Below, in pieces: positions 1 through 5,148 of a stretch of DNA of 5,490 bases. This stretch comes from Planctomycetota bacterium (GTDB lineage: Bacteria; Planctomycetota; Phycisphaerae; WQYP01), in NCBI GenBank assembly GCA_021818565.1, contig JAKATV010000294.1, forward strand, positions 1 to 5,490, given 5' to 3'. The first letter of the stretch is position 1; every line of letters begins with the position of its first letter. Under the pieces are notes generated by a model that made no database searches, had not been told where the DNA came from, and worked only from the letters and a program-made list of their open reading frames with translations. The translations under genes were made by a program, and so were the position numbers.

Positions 1-372
1 ATCCGATTCATTAAGCCATTTGAGCCGGCCGCCGTTGAGAAGTCGCACATCGGTGTGGCCGTAAAATTTAAGTATCCAGAAGGCGTAGCAGGCAAACCAG
101 TTGCTGTTATCGCCGTAGAGAATGATGGTATCGGTTGGTTTAATACCGGAGGCGGATAGAAGTTTCTCCAGATCCTGCTGGGAAATAATGTCGCGGCGCA
201 CCTGGTCCTGCAGTTGCGTTTGCCAGTTGAAGCCCACGGCTCCGGGAATGTGCCCGGCATCATAGGACTTGGTATCCACATCAACTTCAACAAGCCGCAC
301 CTTCGGATCGTTCAAGTGATCACGGACCCAATTTGTATCAACCAGCACTTCGGGATGTGCATAATCAGTCAT
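1..372 (-). CDS. Thiosulfate/3-mercaptopyruvate sulfurtransferase (rhodanese), N-terminal part, cut by the window edge
   Basis: A minus-strand reading frame stays open from an ATG at 372 to base 1, giving 124 residues without a stop, so the C-terminal part lies outside the window. It reads as the first domain of a two-domain rhodanese: a VDTNWVRDHL start (11-20), a YDAGHIPGAVGFNW block (37-50), and an ILYGDNSNWFACYAFW block (84-99) followed by VRLLNGGRLKW (109-119). In this family the catalytic cysteine sits in the second domain, so its presence cannot be checked here. Family role: moves a sulfane sulfur from thiosulfate or mercaptopyruvate to cyanide or thiols in the cytoplasm. No signal peptide is visible. 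It lies 31 bases after the cysteine synthase gene on the same strand and is probably co-transcribed, which suggests a shared role in thiosulfate/cysteine sulfur handling (inference). An ATG at 378 is in frame but too close to the ribosome binding site. Confidence 0.9.
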   Translation of the reverse strand, partial: MTDYAHPEVLVDTNWVRDHLNDPKVRLVEVDVDTKSYDAGHIPGAVGFNWQTQLQDQVRRDIISQQDLEKLLSASGIKPTDTIILYGDNSNWFACYAFWILKFYGHTDVRLLNGGRLKWLNESD

Positions 373-380
373 TTCCATTA

Positions 381-386
381 CTCCTT
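381..386 (-). promoter_or_regulatory. Ribosome binding site that decides the rhodanese start
   Basis: The minus strand reads AAGGAG here. It is 8 bases before the ATG at 372 but only 2 bases before the in-frame ATG at 378, so translation most likely starts at 372 (protein begins MTDYAHPEV). Confidence 0.8.
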
Positions 387-403
387 AAAAAAAACAATCA
401 TGG

Positions 404-1429
404 TTATTCCCTCATCCGCGGTACCGCATCAGCCGAGAGCTCAGGCAGGTGGCGCACCATTGATGAGGTGTATTTTAAGATATTATCGCAGAATATCATC
501 ACCCCCAGGCCAACTTTATCCCGCACGGCGATACGCCGCGCGCCTTCAAAGATCAGCCCCGAACTTGGACCGGCCAGCAGGCCTTCATTTCGGCAAAGGT
601 CCAACGCTCTGCGATAGGCCAGTTCATATTCAATTTCCAGCAGGTCATCGATCAGAGCGCGGTCCAATAACTCCGACACGTCCAGCTGGGCAATGTTGCG
701 TAGACCCGGGACATCGTGGCCGGCGCTGGGCTGAACGGCCACCACGCGGATATTCGGATTTTTTGATTTAAGAAACCGGCTGGTTCCCGTGGCGGTGCCG
801 CAGGTTCCCAGGGACACAAACAGGTGGGTCACCCGGCCCTCGGTTTGCCGCCATATTTCCGGGCCTGTTGTTTCATAGTGAGCTTGAACGTTCTGCTGGT
901 TGACATATTGATTCGGATGGACATATTTATCCGGTTCGGCGCGGGCGTGCGTTCGGGCCATATTGATCGAACCGTCGCCAAGGCCCGGCGTCGGACAGAG
1001 GCTGTCGTTGAGCACTTCCAGTTGCGCCCCGACGATCTTCAGCAGAATCTTCTTTTCTTCCGGTATCTGATTGGGGACCACCACCGTCGTGTGGTAACCT
1101 TTCGCCCCCGCCATTCCCGCCAGCGACAGGCCGGTATTCCCGGAAGTCGCTTCCACAATTCCACGGGTGGCCGAAACTGAACCGGTTCTTTCCAGTTCCC
1201 GAAGCATGTACGCCGCTGCCCTGTCCTTGACGGATCCGAATGGATTCACCCATTCAAGCTTAGCGAACAAGCTTAATCCTGGTTCCGGGTTCAAACGGTT
1301 AATCCGCACCAGCGGGGTTGGGTTGTCAACCGAGGGCAGCATATCAAAAATGCTCTCATACACGCGTTTATCATGGTGATTAATGGCGGTGTTGGTAGTT
1401 TGTTTTTCTACGGGAATTACTTCTGACAT
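404..1429 (-). CDS. cysM: Cysteine synthase, CysM/CysK-type PLP enzyme
   Basis: A 341-residue fold-type II PLP enzyme that makes cysteine from an activated serine (O-acetyl- or O-phosphoserine) and a sulfur donor. The Schiff-base lysine is K68 in NPFGSVKDR (62-70), a form closer to CysM than to CysK. The substrate loop TSGNTG is at 95-100, the phosphate-binding loop GTCGTATG at 208-215, and GPSSG at 287-291. Before the usual core there is an N-terminal extension of about 30 residues. The middle region has a distinctive LCPTPGLGDGSINMA segment (144-158) followed by a PNQY block. The frame is open upstream to an ATG at 1603, but the start at 1429 is chosen because AGGTGA lies 7 bases before it and a consensus promoter lies at 1466-1495. 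It heads an operon with the downstream rhodanese. CysM enzymes can use thiosulfate, which fits that partner, but the donor cannot be read from sequence. The choice between CysM and CysK is less certain than the family call. Confidence 0.92.
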   Translation of the reverse strand: MSEVIPVEKQTTNTAINHHDKRVYESIFDMLPSVDNPTPLVRINRLNPEPGLSLFAKLEWVNPFGSVKDRAAAYMLRELERTGSVSATRGIVEATSGNTGLSLAGMAGAKGYHTTVVVPNQIPEEKKILLKIVGAQLEVLNDSLCPTPGLGDGSINMARTHARAEPDKYVHPNQYVNQQNVQAHYETTGPEIWRQTEGRVTHLFVSLGTCGTATGTSRFLKSKNPNIRVVAVQPSAGHDVPGLRNIAQLDVSELLDRALIDDLLEIEYELAYRRALDLCRNEGLLAGPSSGLIFEGARRIAVRDKVGLGVMIFCDNILKYTSSMVRHLPELSADAVPRMRE

Positions 1430-1436
1430 GATATGT

Positions 1437-1442
1437 TCACCT
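1437..1442 (-). promoter_or_regulatory. Ribosome binding site for the cysteine synthase
   Basis: The minus strand reads AGGTGA, 7 bases before the ATG at 1429. It rules against the in-frame ATG at 1450, which lies upstream of this site. Confidence 0.7.
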
Positions 1443-1465
1443 GCTGTCATATTTAACCTATGGGA

Positions 1466-1495
1466 ATTATAGGCAATTGTTGTTTGGTGTGTCAA
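1466..1495 (-). promoter_or_regulatory. Consensus sigma-70 promoter for the cysteine synthase-rhodanese operon
   Basis: On the minus strand an exact TTGACA (-35, bases 1495-1490) is followed after 18 bases by an exact TATAAT (-10, bases 1471-1466). The expected transcription start is near 1459, giving a leader of about 30 bases before the ATG at 1429. Twelve of twelve consensus bases with an 18-bp spacer suggests strong housekeeping expression unless repressed. I saw no clear palindromic operator overlapping it. Confidence 0.85.
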
Positions 1496-1535
1496 ATCCG
1501 CATTATGAATTAGCATGTGCACCCGCTCGTTCCAG

Positions 1536-1574
1536 CCGCAGCTATCAATGAATTCAACCGCAGCTATAATGAAT
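1536..1574 (+). repeat. Imperfect direct repeat, 22-bp period, upstream of the first AhpD-like gene
   Basis: CCGCAGCTATCAATGAAT (1536-1553) is repeated as CCGCAGCTATAATGAAT (1558-1574), differing by one missing base. The offset of 22 bases is about two helical turns. The second copy contains the TATAAT at 1565-1570, so the pair spans the -35 and -10 regions of the probable promoter. It may be a regulator site or a local duplication. Confidence 0.7.
1565..1570 (+). promoter_or_regulatory. Candidate -10 box for the first AhpD-like gene
   Basis: An exact TATAAT lies 32 bases before the ATG at 1603. No hexamer close to TTGACA lies 16-18 bases upstream, where the sequence reads around CTATCA. If real, the promoter may need an activator, perhaps acting on the overlapping direct repeat. 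One hexamer alone is weak evidence. Confidence 0.4.
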
Positions 1575-1602
1575 GAATGTGGTTGGCCAATGAGGATAGA
1601 CA

Positions 1603-2073
1603 ATGGAAAGTCGGCTGAATTATGTGCAGGTTTCGCCGGACGCCTACAAGGCCATGAGCGGTTTGGAAAACTATGTGAAGCATTCCGGTCTGGAAAAATC
1701 CTTACTGGAATTGGTTAAGATTAGAGCATCACAAATTAACGGATGTGCATTTTGCCTGGATATGCACACCAAAGATGCCCGCGACGGCGGTGAAACCGAG
1801 CAACGCCTCTACACACTTTCCGCATGGCGTGAAACTCCTTTTTTTACCGATCGTGAAAGAGCCGCGCTTGAATGGACGGAGACCATTACGCGCATTGCCG
1901 ATACGCACGCTCCGGATGATGTCTATGAATCAGCCCGGCAATATTTTACGGAAAAAGAAATGGTTGACCTGACGATGGCGATTATAACAATCAACTCTTG
2001 GAACCGCTTGGCCATTGCCTTTCGCAAGGAACCAGGGACATATCAGTTGCGGAAAGATACATCGCCCGGATAA
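1603..2073 (+). CDS. AhpD-like / carboxymuconolactone decarboxylase family protein (156 aa)
   Basis: A cytoplasmic all-helical protein with the AhpD redox signature E-x11-C-x2-C-x3-H: E36, C48, C51 and H55 in CAFCLDMH. All residues of the AhpD proton-relay and thiol pair are therefore present. This fits a thiol peroxidase or disulfide reductase rather than a true carboxymuconolactone decarboxylase. The rest (YKAMSGLENYVK near 15-26, WRETPFFTDRERAALEW at 75-91, LTMAIITINSWNRL at 123-136) is typical of the longer alkylhydroperoxidase AhpD-family proteins. The start at 1603 is supported by GAGG at 1592-1595, 7 bases upstream. It is divergent from the cysteine synthase gene and converges on the AIF-like reductase, with 43 bases between their stops and no clear terminator there. 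No AhpC peroxiredoxin partner is in the window, so its substrate is unknown. Confidence 0.88.
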   Translation: MESRLNYVQVSPDAYKAMSGLENYVKHSGLEKSLLELVKIRASQINGCAFCLDMHTKDARDGGETEQRLYTLSAWRETPFFTDRERAALEWTETITRIADTHAPDDVYESARQYFTEKEMVDLTMAIITINSWNRLAIAFRKEPGTYQLRKDTSPG

Positions 2074-2116
2074 GTGAGCACGATATGGTCGCCTGGCCCG
2101 ATCCGGACATGAAACG

Positions 2117-3310
2117 CTACGCGGAAATTCGTCCAGTCAGGTTGGATGGAGAAAATGGCCCGGGGGCGGCAATAATCGCCCGCGCCGCATCGACCTGTCC
2201 AAATATATTCCACAGCAATACGCCCCGCACGCGGCCCGCCTTAAGATAATAAATCACACCCTGCCTGAGTGGTGTTTTCCAGTCACAGAATAGGTCCAAC
2301 CGCGAATCCACTTCACCGACTGCTTCGTAGCCCATGTCGAACAGATCGGAATAAAAGAATGGCAGATGGCTGAAGGCAACTGTTCGCCCCGCCATGGCCA
2401 CACCAGCAAATCCTCCCATCTTGTTCGCGTTATCCTCATGCTCCACCCGCAACCACGTATCGAGCGCCGGATTATAAAAACTTGCAGCATCGCCGGCGGC
2501 ATAGATGTCGGCATTGCTCGTGCGCAGCGATGCGTCCACACGAATGCCATTTTTGACTTCAAGCCCCGCCGCGGCTGCCAAGCTCACATTTGGTTCGACC
2601 CCAATTCCAGCGATTACGCCGTGTACGCTAATTTCCTTTTCATCGCTGTTGCTGCCGTGTGAAATCTTCGCAACCAGTTTTCCCTGCCGCATGGCGCAAC
2701 CGGTTACTTTACTGTCCGTGAGGATGGTGATTCCTTTCTCCCGATAATAACCGTTTAAAAATTCCGCCAGTTCCGGCGGATACATGCGGGATCCGATCGC
2801 TTTGTCCGGAAAGATCAGCGTAACCTTTTTGCCATTCATGGCCAGCGCGGCGGCTATTTCCGAACCGATAAATCCACCGCCGATGACGGCGAAATGATCG
2901 CCGTTCCGCGCAAGCTCCCGTAATTTGGTATAGTCATCAAGGGTGCGGAAATAAACGATGTGATCTTCACCAAAGGGTAAGCGACGAGGCGTGCCGCCAG
3001 TTGCCAGAAGCAATTTATCGTACGTGTAAATAGTGCCTTGCTCATCCACCACGGTTTTATTTTTAGTATCCAAGCTCTGGACTGTTCGCCCCAAATTCAG
3101 TGTCAATGCTGTTTTCTCCAATGACCGCCAGATGCTCGACTGCGGTTTATCTTTCCACAGTCCTTTGGACAGCGGAGGCCGATCATACGGGGGATGCGCC
3201 TCCGCACCAATAAGTCCAATGGTACCCGCGCGATCCACTTCGCGGATACCCGCAACCGCCGCCGCCGCCGCCATTCCGCCGCCTATGATCAAATACTTGT
3301 ATTTTCGCAT
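2117..3310 (-). CDS. NAD(P)H/FAD-dependent oxidoreductase of the AIF / ferredoxin-reductase-like family
   Basis: A 397-residue two-dinucleotide-binding flavoprotein. The N-terminal FAD site is YLIIGGGMAAAA (6-17), with alanine as the third motif position as in AIF-type enzymes. It is followed by YDRPPLSKGLW (42-52) and LLATGGTPRRL (101-111). The NAD(P)H site is AVIGGGFIGSE (141-151). The second FAD contact is IYAAGDAASFY (269-279). The C-terminal domain has PFFYSDLFDMGYEAVGEVDS (317-336) and GVIYYLKAGRVRGVLLWNIF (351-370), which read like the C-terminal domain of apoptosis-inducing factor, without the long insertion of the animal protein. No redox-active CxxC is visible. The start at 3310 is set by AAGGAG 7 bases upstream; the longer open frame to 3478 lacks such a site. 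It converges on one AhpD-like gene and diverges from another, so it might supply electrons to thiol peroxidase chemistry (inference). Rubredoxin/ferredoxin reductase is the main alternative. Confidence 0.9.
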   Translation of the reverse strand: MRKYKYLIIGGGMAAAAAVAGIREVDRAGTIGLIGAEAHPPYDRPPLSKGLWKDKPQSSIWRSLEKTALTLNLGRTVQSLDTKNKTVVDEQGTIYTYDKLLLATGGTPRRLPFGEDHIVYFRTLDDYTKLRELARNGDHFAVIGGGFIGSEIAAALAMNGKKVTLIFPDKAIGSRMYPPELAEFLNGYYREKGITILTDSKVTGCAMRQGKLVAKISHGSNSDEKEISVHGVIAGIGVEPNVSLAAAAGLEVKNGIRVDASLRTSNADIYAAGDAASFYNPALDTWLRVEHEDNANKMGGFAGVAMAGRTVAFSHLPFFYSDLFDMGYEAVGEVDSRLDLFCDWKTPLRQGVIYYLKAGRVRGVLLWNIFGQVDAARAIIAAPGPFSPSNLTGRISA

Positions 3311-3329
3311 TAACGCGCTCCTTATTGGG

Positions 3330-3358
3330 ATTATTGAGAAGTTGATATAAGAAGTCAA
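3330..3358 (-). promoter_or_regulatory. Sigma-70-type promoter for the AIF-like reductase
   Basis: On the minus strand TTGACT (3358-3353) is followed after 17 bases by AATAAT (3335-3330). The expected start of transcription is near 3323, so the AAGGAG ribosome binding site (3323-3318) would be at the very 5' end of the message and the leader only about 13 bases long. That closeness is unusual and leaves room for another promoter further upstream. Confidence 0.6.
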
Positions 3359-3366
3359 TCGCGTTG

Positions 3367-3391
3367 GCCGATCTACCCACCGTCCATCGGC
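3367..3391. promoter_or_regulatory. Dyad GCCGAT-N13-ATCGGC between the divergent reductase and AhpD-like genes
   Basis: Perfect 6-bp half-sites at 3367-3372 and 3386-3391, centred at 3379. The right half overlaps the place where a -35 box for the TATAAT at 3404 would lie (about 3381-3386). The site is just upstream of the reductase -35. It is a candidate operator for one or both divergent genes. No regulator is identified, and a 6-bp dyad with a long gap can occur by chance. Confidence 0.3.
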
Positions 3392-3403
3392 GCAGAGGGC
3401 GGC

Positions 3404-3409
3404 TATAAT
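3404..3409 (+). promoter_or_regulatory. Candidate -10 box for the second AhpD-like gene
   Basis: An exact TATAAT with an expected transcription start near 3416, which would give an 80-base leader before the ATG at 3496. There is no recognisable -35 hexamer 16-18 bases upstream, as for the first AhpD-like gene. Confidence 0.4.
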
Positions 3410-3417
3410 ATTCTTCG

Positions 3418-3464
3418 ACGCGCCAAGCGCGTGGACCGCGATGTGCACCGTGTCCACCGACACG
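3418..3464 (+). other. Structured leader: two hairpins and a competing stem ahead of the second AhpD-like gene
   Basis: Two perfect 6-bp stems are visible. ACGCGC pairs with GCGCGT (3418-3423 with 3427-3432, 3-base loop). CGTGTC pairs with GACACG (3449-3454 with 3459-3464, 4-base loop). A third perfect 6-bp stem, GTGGAC with GTCCAC (3431-3436 with 3452-3457), shares bases with both and cannot form together with them. The ribosome binding site (3482-3487) lies 18 bases past the second hairpin and is not obviously paired. No uridine run follows, so neither hairpin is a standard terminator. No known riboswitch class is recognised. Confidence 0.35.
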
Positions 3465-3495
3465 AATGCAAGAGTCATTTGAAGGAGTTCACATC

Positions 3496-3843
3496 ATGAC
3501 CGAAAGTATCTACCCCGTTGGTACACCGGAATTAGCTCGCCAGCGGCGGGAAACCGTTCCCGCACAATTTGAAGCATTCCATCAGTTCAGCAAACAGGTG
3601 TTTGCCCCCGGCGCGCTGGACTCGAAAACCAAACAACTCATCGCGGTGGCCGTGGCGCATGTAACCCAGTGTCCCTATTGTATCGCCGGGCATTCCCAGC
3701 AGGCGGTCAAACAGGGAGCCACGCGTGAAGAGATCATGGAAGCAATCTGGGTCGCCGCAGAAATGCGTGCCGGCGCGGCCTATGCACATTCGATTATCGC
3801 GTTGAAAGCTATTGACGATGCGCACGCCGGTGCCGGGGCATAA
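3496..3843 (+). CDS. Short AhpD-like / carboxymuconolactone decarboxylase family protein (115 aa)
   Basis: A single-domain AhpD-fold protein with C59, C62 and H66 in CPYCIAGH (59-66), preceded by GALDSKTKQLIAVAVAHVTQ (39-58). EEIMEAIWVAAEMRAGAAYAHS (78-99) is the usual helix after the motif. The position 12 residues before the first cysteine, glutamate in classical AhpD, is Q47 here. A glutamine there may be normal for this subfamily, but it differs from the longer paralogue in the same window. The role is probably thiol-based redox activity in the cytoplasm, with unknown substrate. The start at 3496 is set by AAGGAG (3482-3487), 8 bases upstream. An in-frame ATG at 3466 has no such site. It is divergent from the AIF-like reductase and converges on the Crp/Fnr regulator gene, with 71 bases between their stops and no convincing terminator. 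Confidence 0.9.
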   Translation: MTESIYPVGTPELARQRRETVPAQFEAFHQFSKQVFAPGALDSKTKQLIAVAVAHVTQCPYCIAGHSQQAVKQGATREEIMEAIWVAAEMRAGAAYAHSIIALKAIDDAHAGAGA

Positions 3844-3914
3844 CCCCAGAGTATTGGGAAGGAAGGCATTGAATCAGGCCGGGCATTTTCAAAGCGATCT
3901 CGTGCGGGAATCGC

Positions 3915-4640
3915 CTACGGATCTTCGCGTACCTCTTCGGCCTCCGCGATACACACCAGGTCGTGCGGCTTACGAATCAGAATTTTGTGTTTCTCCAAGG
4001 TAATGATTTTCTGCCGTTGCCATTGATTAAGTAATCGGCTTACGGTGTACAGTGTTGTGCCCGTCATTTCCGCCAAATCTTGCCTTGAAAGCCGAATATC
4101 CACCAGAATGCCTTCGGTGTCGCGGCGTCCGGCTTGTTGCGTTAACCGCAGAATAGCATGCGCGATGCGCTGTCGCACTTGTTGGGTGGCCAGTTCCACG
4201 CAGCGCTGTTGTAATTCTTCAATGCGGGCCACCATCAGGCGCATGGCGTTGAACCCTATCATCGGGTAAAGTGTGATCAGTTTCTGCATCGTGCCGGTAT
4301 TCCATGCCAGCAGCCGCGACTCGCATAGCGCGTGTGCCGTGACGGGATAGGTCAGGCCGCCGACTGTTGCCATGCCGCCAATCATCTGGCCGGGGCCGAT
4401 GAATCGGTGCAATATCTCGTTGCCATCGGCTGTAATTTCAGACACGCGAATCTGCCCGCCAGTCAACACATACAGTGTCGTGGCGGCGGTCCGCTGTCGG
4501 ATCAGTAAAGTTTTTGCTTTTACCGTACGCGATTCGGCTCGACCGGCGACAGTCCGCAACTGCTCTGTCGTCAGCGATGCAAATAAGGGCACATGTCGCA
4601 AAATACCCATCACAGATGCTATGTCCGTTTCGGCAACCAT
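3915..4640 (-). CDS. Crp/Fnr-family transcription regulator (NnrR/Dnr-like type)
   Basis: A 241-residue regulator with an N-terminal cyclic-nucleotide-binding-type beta barrel (about 15-130), a long dimerisation helix (about 130-160), and a C-terminal winged helix-turn-helix. The HTH is at 184-213 (LSRQDLAEMTG then TTLYTVSRLLNQW). There is no N-terminal cysteine cluster (only C106, C147 and C230), so it should not carry an Fnr-type 4Fe-4S sensor. The recognition helix keeps the S201-R202 pair that reads TTG in Fnr-type sites, but has Y198 where Fnr and Crp carry a glutamate. TTL-x-TVSR recognition helices recall NnrR-type nitric oxide regulators (memory, not a search). Start: a stop codon lies directly before the ATG at 4640, so it is the most upstream ATG. 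The ribosome binding site is weak, and the ATG at 4610 is an alternative. It is divergent from the DUF1858 gene, which it may control through the palindrome at 4804-4819. Confidence 0.92.
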   Translation of the reverse strand: MVAETDIASVMGILRHVPLFASLTTEQLRTVAGRAESRTVKAKTLLIRQRTAATTLYVLTGGQIRVSEITADGNEILHRFIGPGQMIGGMATVGGLTYPVTAHALCESRLLAWNTGTMQKLITLYPMIGFNAMRLMVARIEELQQRCVELATQQVRQRIAHAILRLTQQAGRRDTEGILVDIRLSRQDLAEMTGTTLYTVSRLLNQWQRQKIITLEKHKILIRKPHDLVCIAEAEEVREDP

Positions 4641-4803
4641 CTATGTGATGATACTGCCGACAGCGAAAAAACGCGACGAAAATAAAAAATGGGTAAGGTC
4701 CCGCAATTTCCATCGATATCGCAGCATCCGGTTGATTTTACGGGGTGTAACGTGTACGCCGTGGTGTGTTTCCTTTGTCTATCGGGATGCGCGCCATAAA
4801 AAG

Positions 4804-4819
4804 TTTGCTCTGGAGCAAA
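4804..4819. promoter_or_regulatory. Perfect 16-bp palindrome, candidate Crp/Fnr-family operator
   Basis: TTTGCTC-TG-GAGCAAA is a perfect inverted repeat. Its 14-bp core TTGCT-N4-AGCAA (4805-4818) has the length and outer TTG/CAA of the Fnr box TTGAT-N4-ATCAA, with the inner A/T pair changed. It lies in the divergent region beside the Crp/Fnr gene. Its centre (4811.5) is about 40.5-41.5 bases before the start predicted from the -10 at 4840-4845, the class II activator position. The pairing with the adjacent regulator is inference. Confidence 0.65.
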
Positions 4820-4839
4820 GTGGCATTTCATTAAGCGGA

Positions 4840-4845
4840 CATAAT
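4840..4845 (+). promoter_or_regulatory. Candidate -10 box for the DUF1858 operon
   Basis: CATAAT matches TATAAT in five of six bases. No -35 consensus precedes it. Instead the palindrome at 4804-4819 occupies that position, as in activator-dependent class II promoters. Predicted transcription start is about 4852-4853. Confidence 0.5.
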
Positions 4846-4879
4846 ATCAGTCATGAATGTGACCGGACGCGAGTGTGAT

Positions 4880-5140
4880 ATGAAACCCATGGAAAAGCAA
4901 AACATTGCGGATTTGACGATCCGGGAGTTGCTGACCCGCCGGCCGGAAATGACACGCGTGTTTTTGGGCCTGCGCATGTCATGTGTCGGTTGTCCGATTT
5001 CTAAATTTGAAACGGTTCGGGATGCGGCGCGAAATTACGGGCGCGATCCGGAAATGCTTTTGAAGCTTCTGGAGAATTGCAGCCGTTCTCGAGGAAGGCT
5101 CGGGTGGCGCAAGGAAACTGAGGTCCAGAGACGGTATTGA
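4880..5140 (+). CDS. DUF1858 domain small protein with CxxCP motif
   Basis: An 86-residue protein whose central part is a DUF1858 domain: NIADLTIRELLTRRPEMTRVF (8-28), then MSCVGCPISKFETVRDAARNYG (33-54) with C35 and C38 in CxxCP, then the helix DPEMLLKLLENC (56-67). These short helical domains occur alone or next to hybrid-cluster or Ric/ScdA-type Fe-S proteins. The CxxC is a likely metal- or redox-active site, but the biochemical role is not established. The 19-residue basic tail (68-86) is longer than in most single-domain members. ATGs at 4853, 4880 and 4889 share the frame. I chose 4880 because GAG lies a short distance upstream and the predicted transcription start (4852-4853) leaves no leader for 4853, although leaderless translation from 4853 is possible. 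Only 8 bases separate its stop from the next gene, so the two form an operon. Confidence 0.85.
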   Translation: MKPMEKQNIADLTIRELLTRRPEMTRVFLGLRMSCVGCPISKFETVRDAARNYGRDPEMLLKLLENCSRSRGRLGWRKETEVQRRY

Positions 5141-5148
5141 GACGGTTT

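Noticed and set aside
1430..1603. N-terminal extension of the cysteine synthase frame up to an ATG at 1603 on the minus strand
   Set aside because: The extra 58 codons run through the consensus promoter and the AGGTGA site, have no family similarity, and overlap the divergent gene's upstream region.
2074..2116. Terminator between the first AhpD-like gene and the reductase
   Set aside because: No stem with a T run is visible in the 43 bases between the stops.
2366..2662. Open frames on the strand opposite the reductase and other genes
   Set aside because: They are antisense or out-of-frame shadows of well-supported genes, with no family similarity and no ribosome binding sites.
3001..3016. 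TTGC-N5-GCAA similar to the palindrome near the Crp/Fnr gene
   Set aside because: It lies inside the reductase coding region and is 13 rather than 14 bases long.
3341..3358. TTGA...TCAA Fnr-like box in the reductase promoter region
   Set aside because: The half-sites are 9 bases apart instead of 6, and the right half is the -35 hexamer itself.
3311..3478. Extension of the reductase frame up to an ATG at 3478 on the minus strand
   Set aside because: AAGGAG is well placed for the ATG at 3310, the FAD motif starts six residues later, and the extension covers the promoter region.
3431..3499. Short His/Arg-rich leader peptide (GTG at 3431, stop overlapping the second AhpD-like start)
   Set aside because: The frame is open by chance well upstream of the GTG, and the GTG has no ribosome binding site. 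The overlap alone is not enough.
3844..3914. Terminator between the convergent second AhpD-like gene and the regulator
   Set aside because: Only 4- to 5-bp stems (CCCA/TGGG and GCGAT/ATCGC) with long loops and no T tract on either strand.
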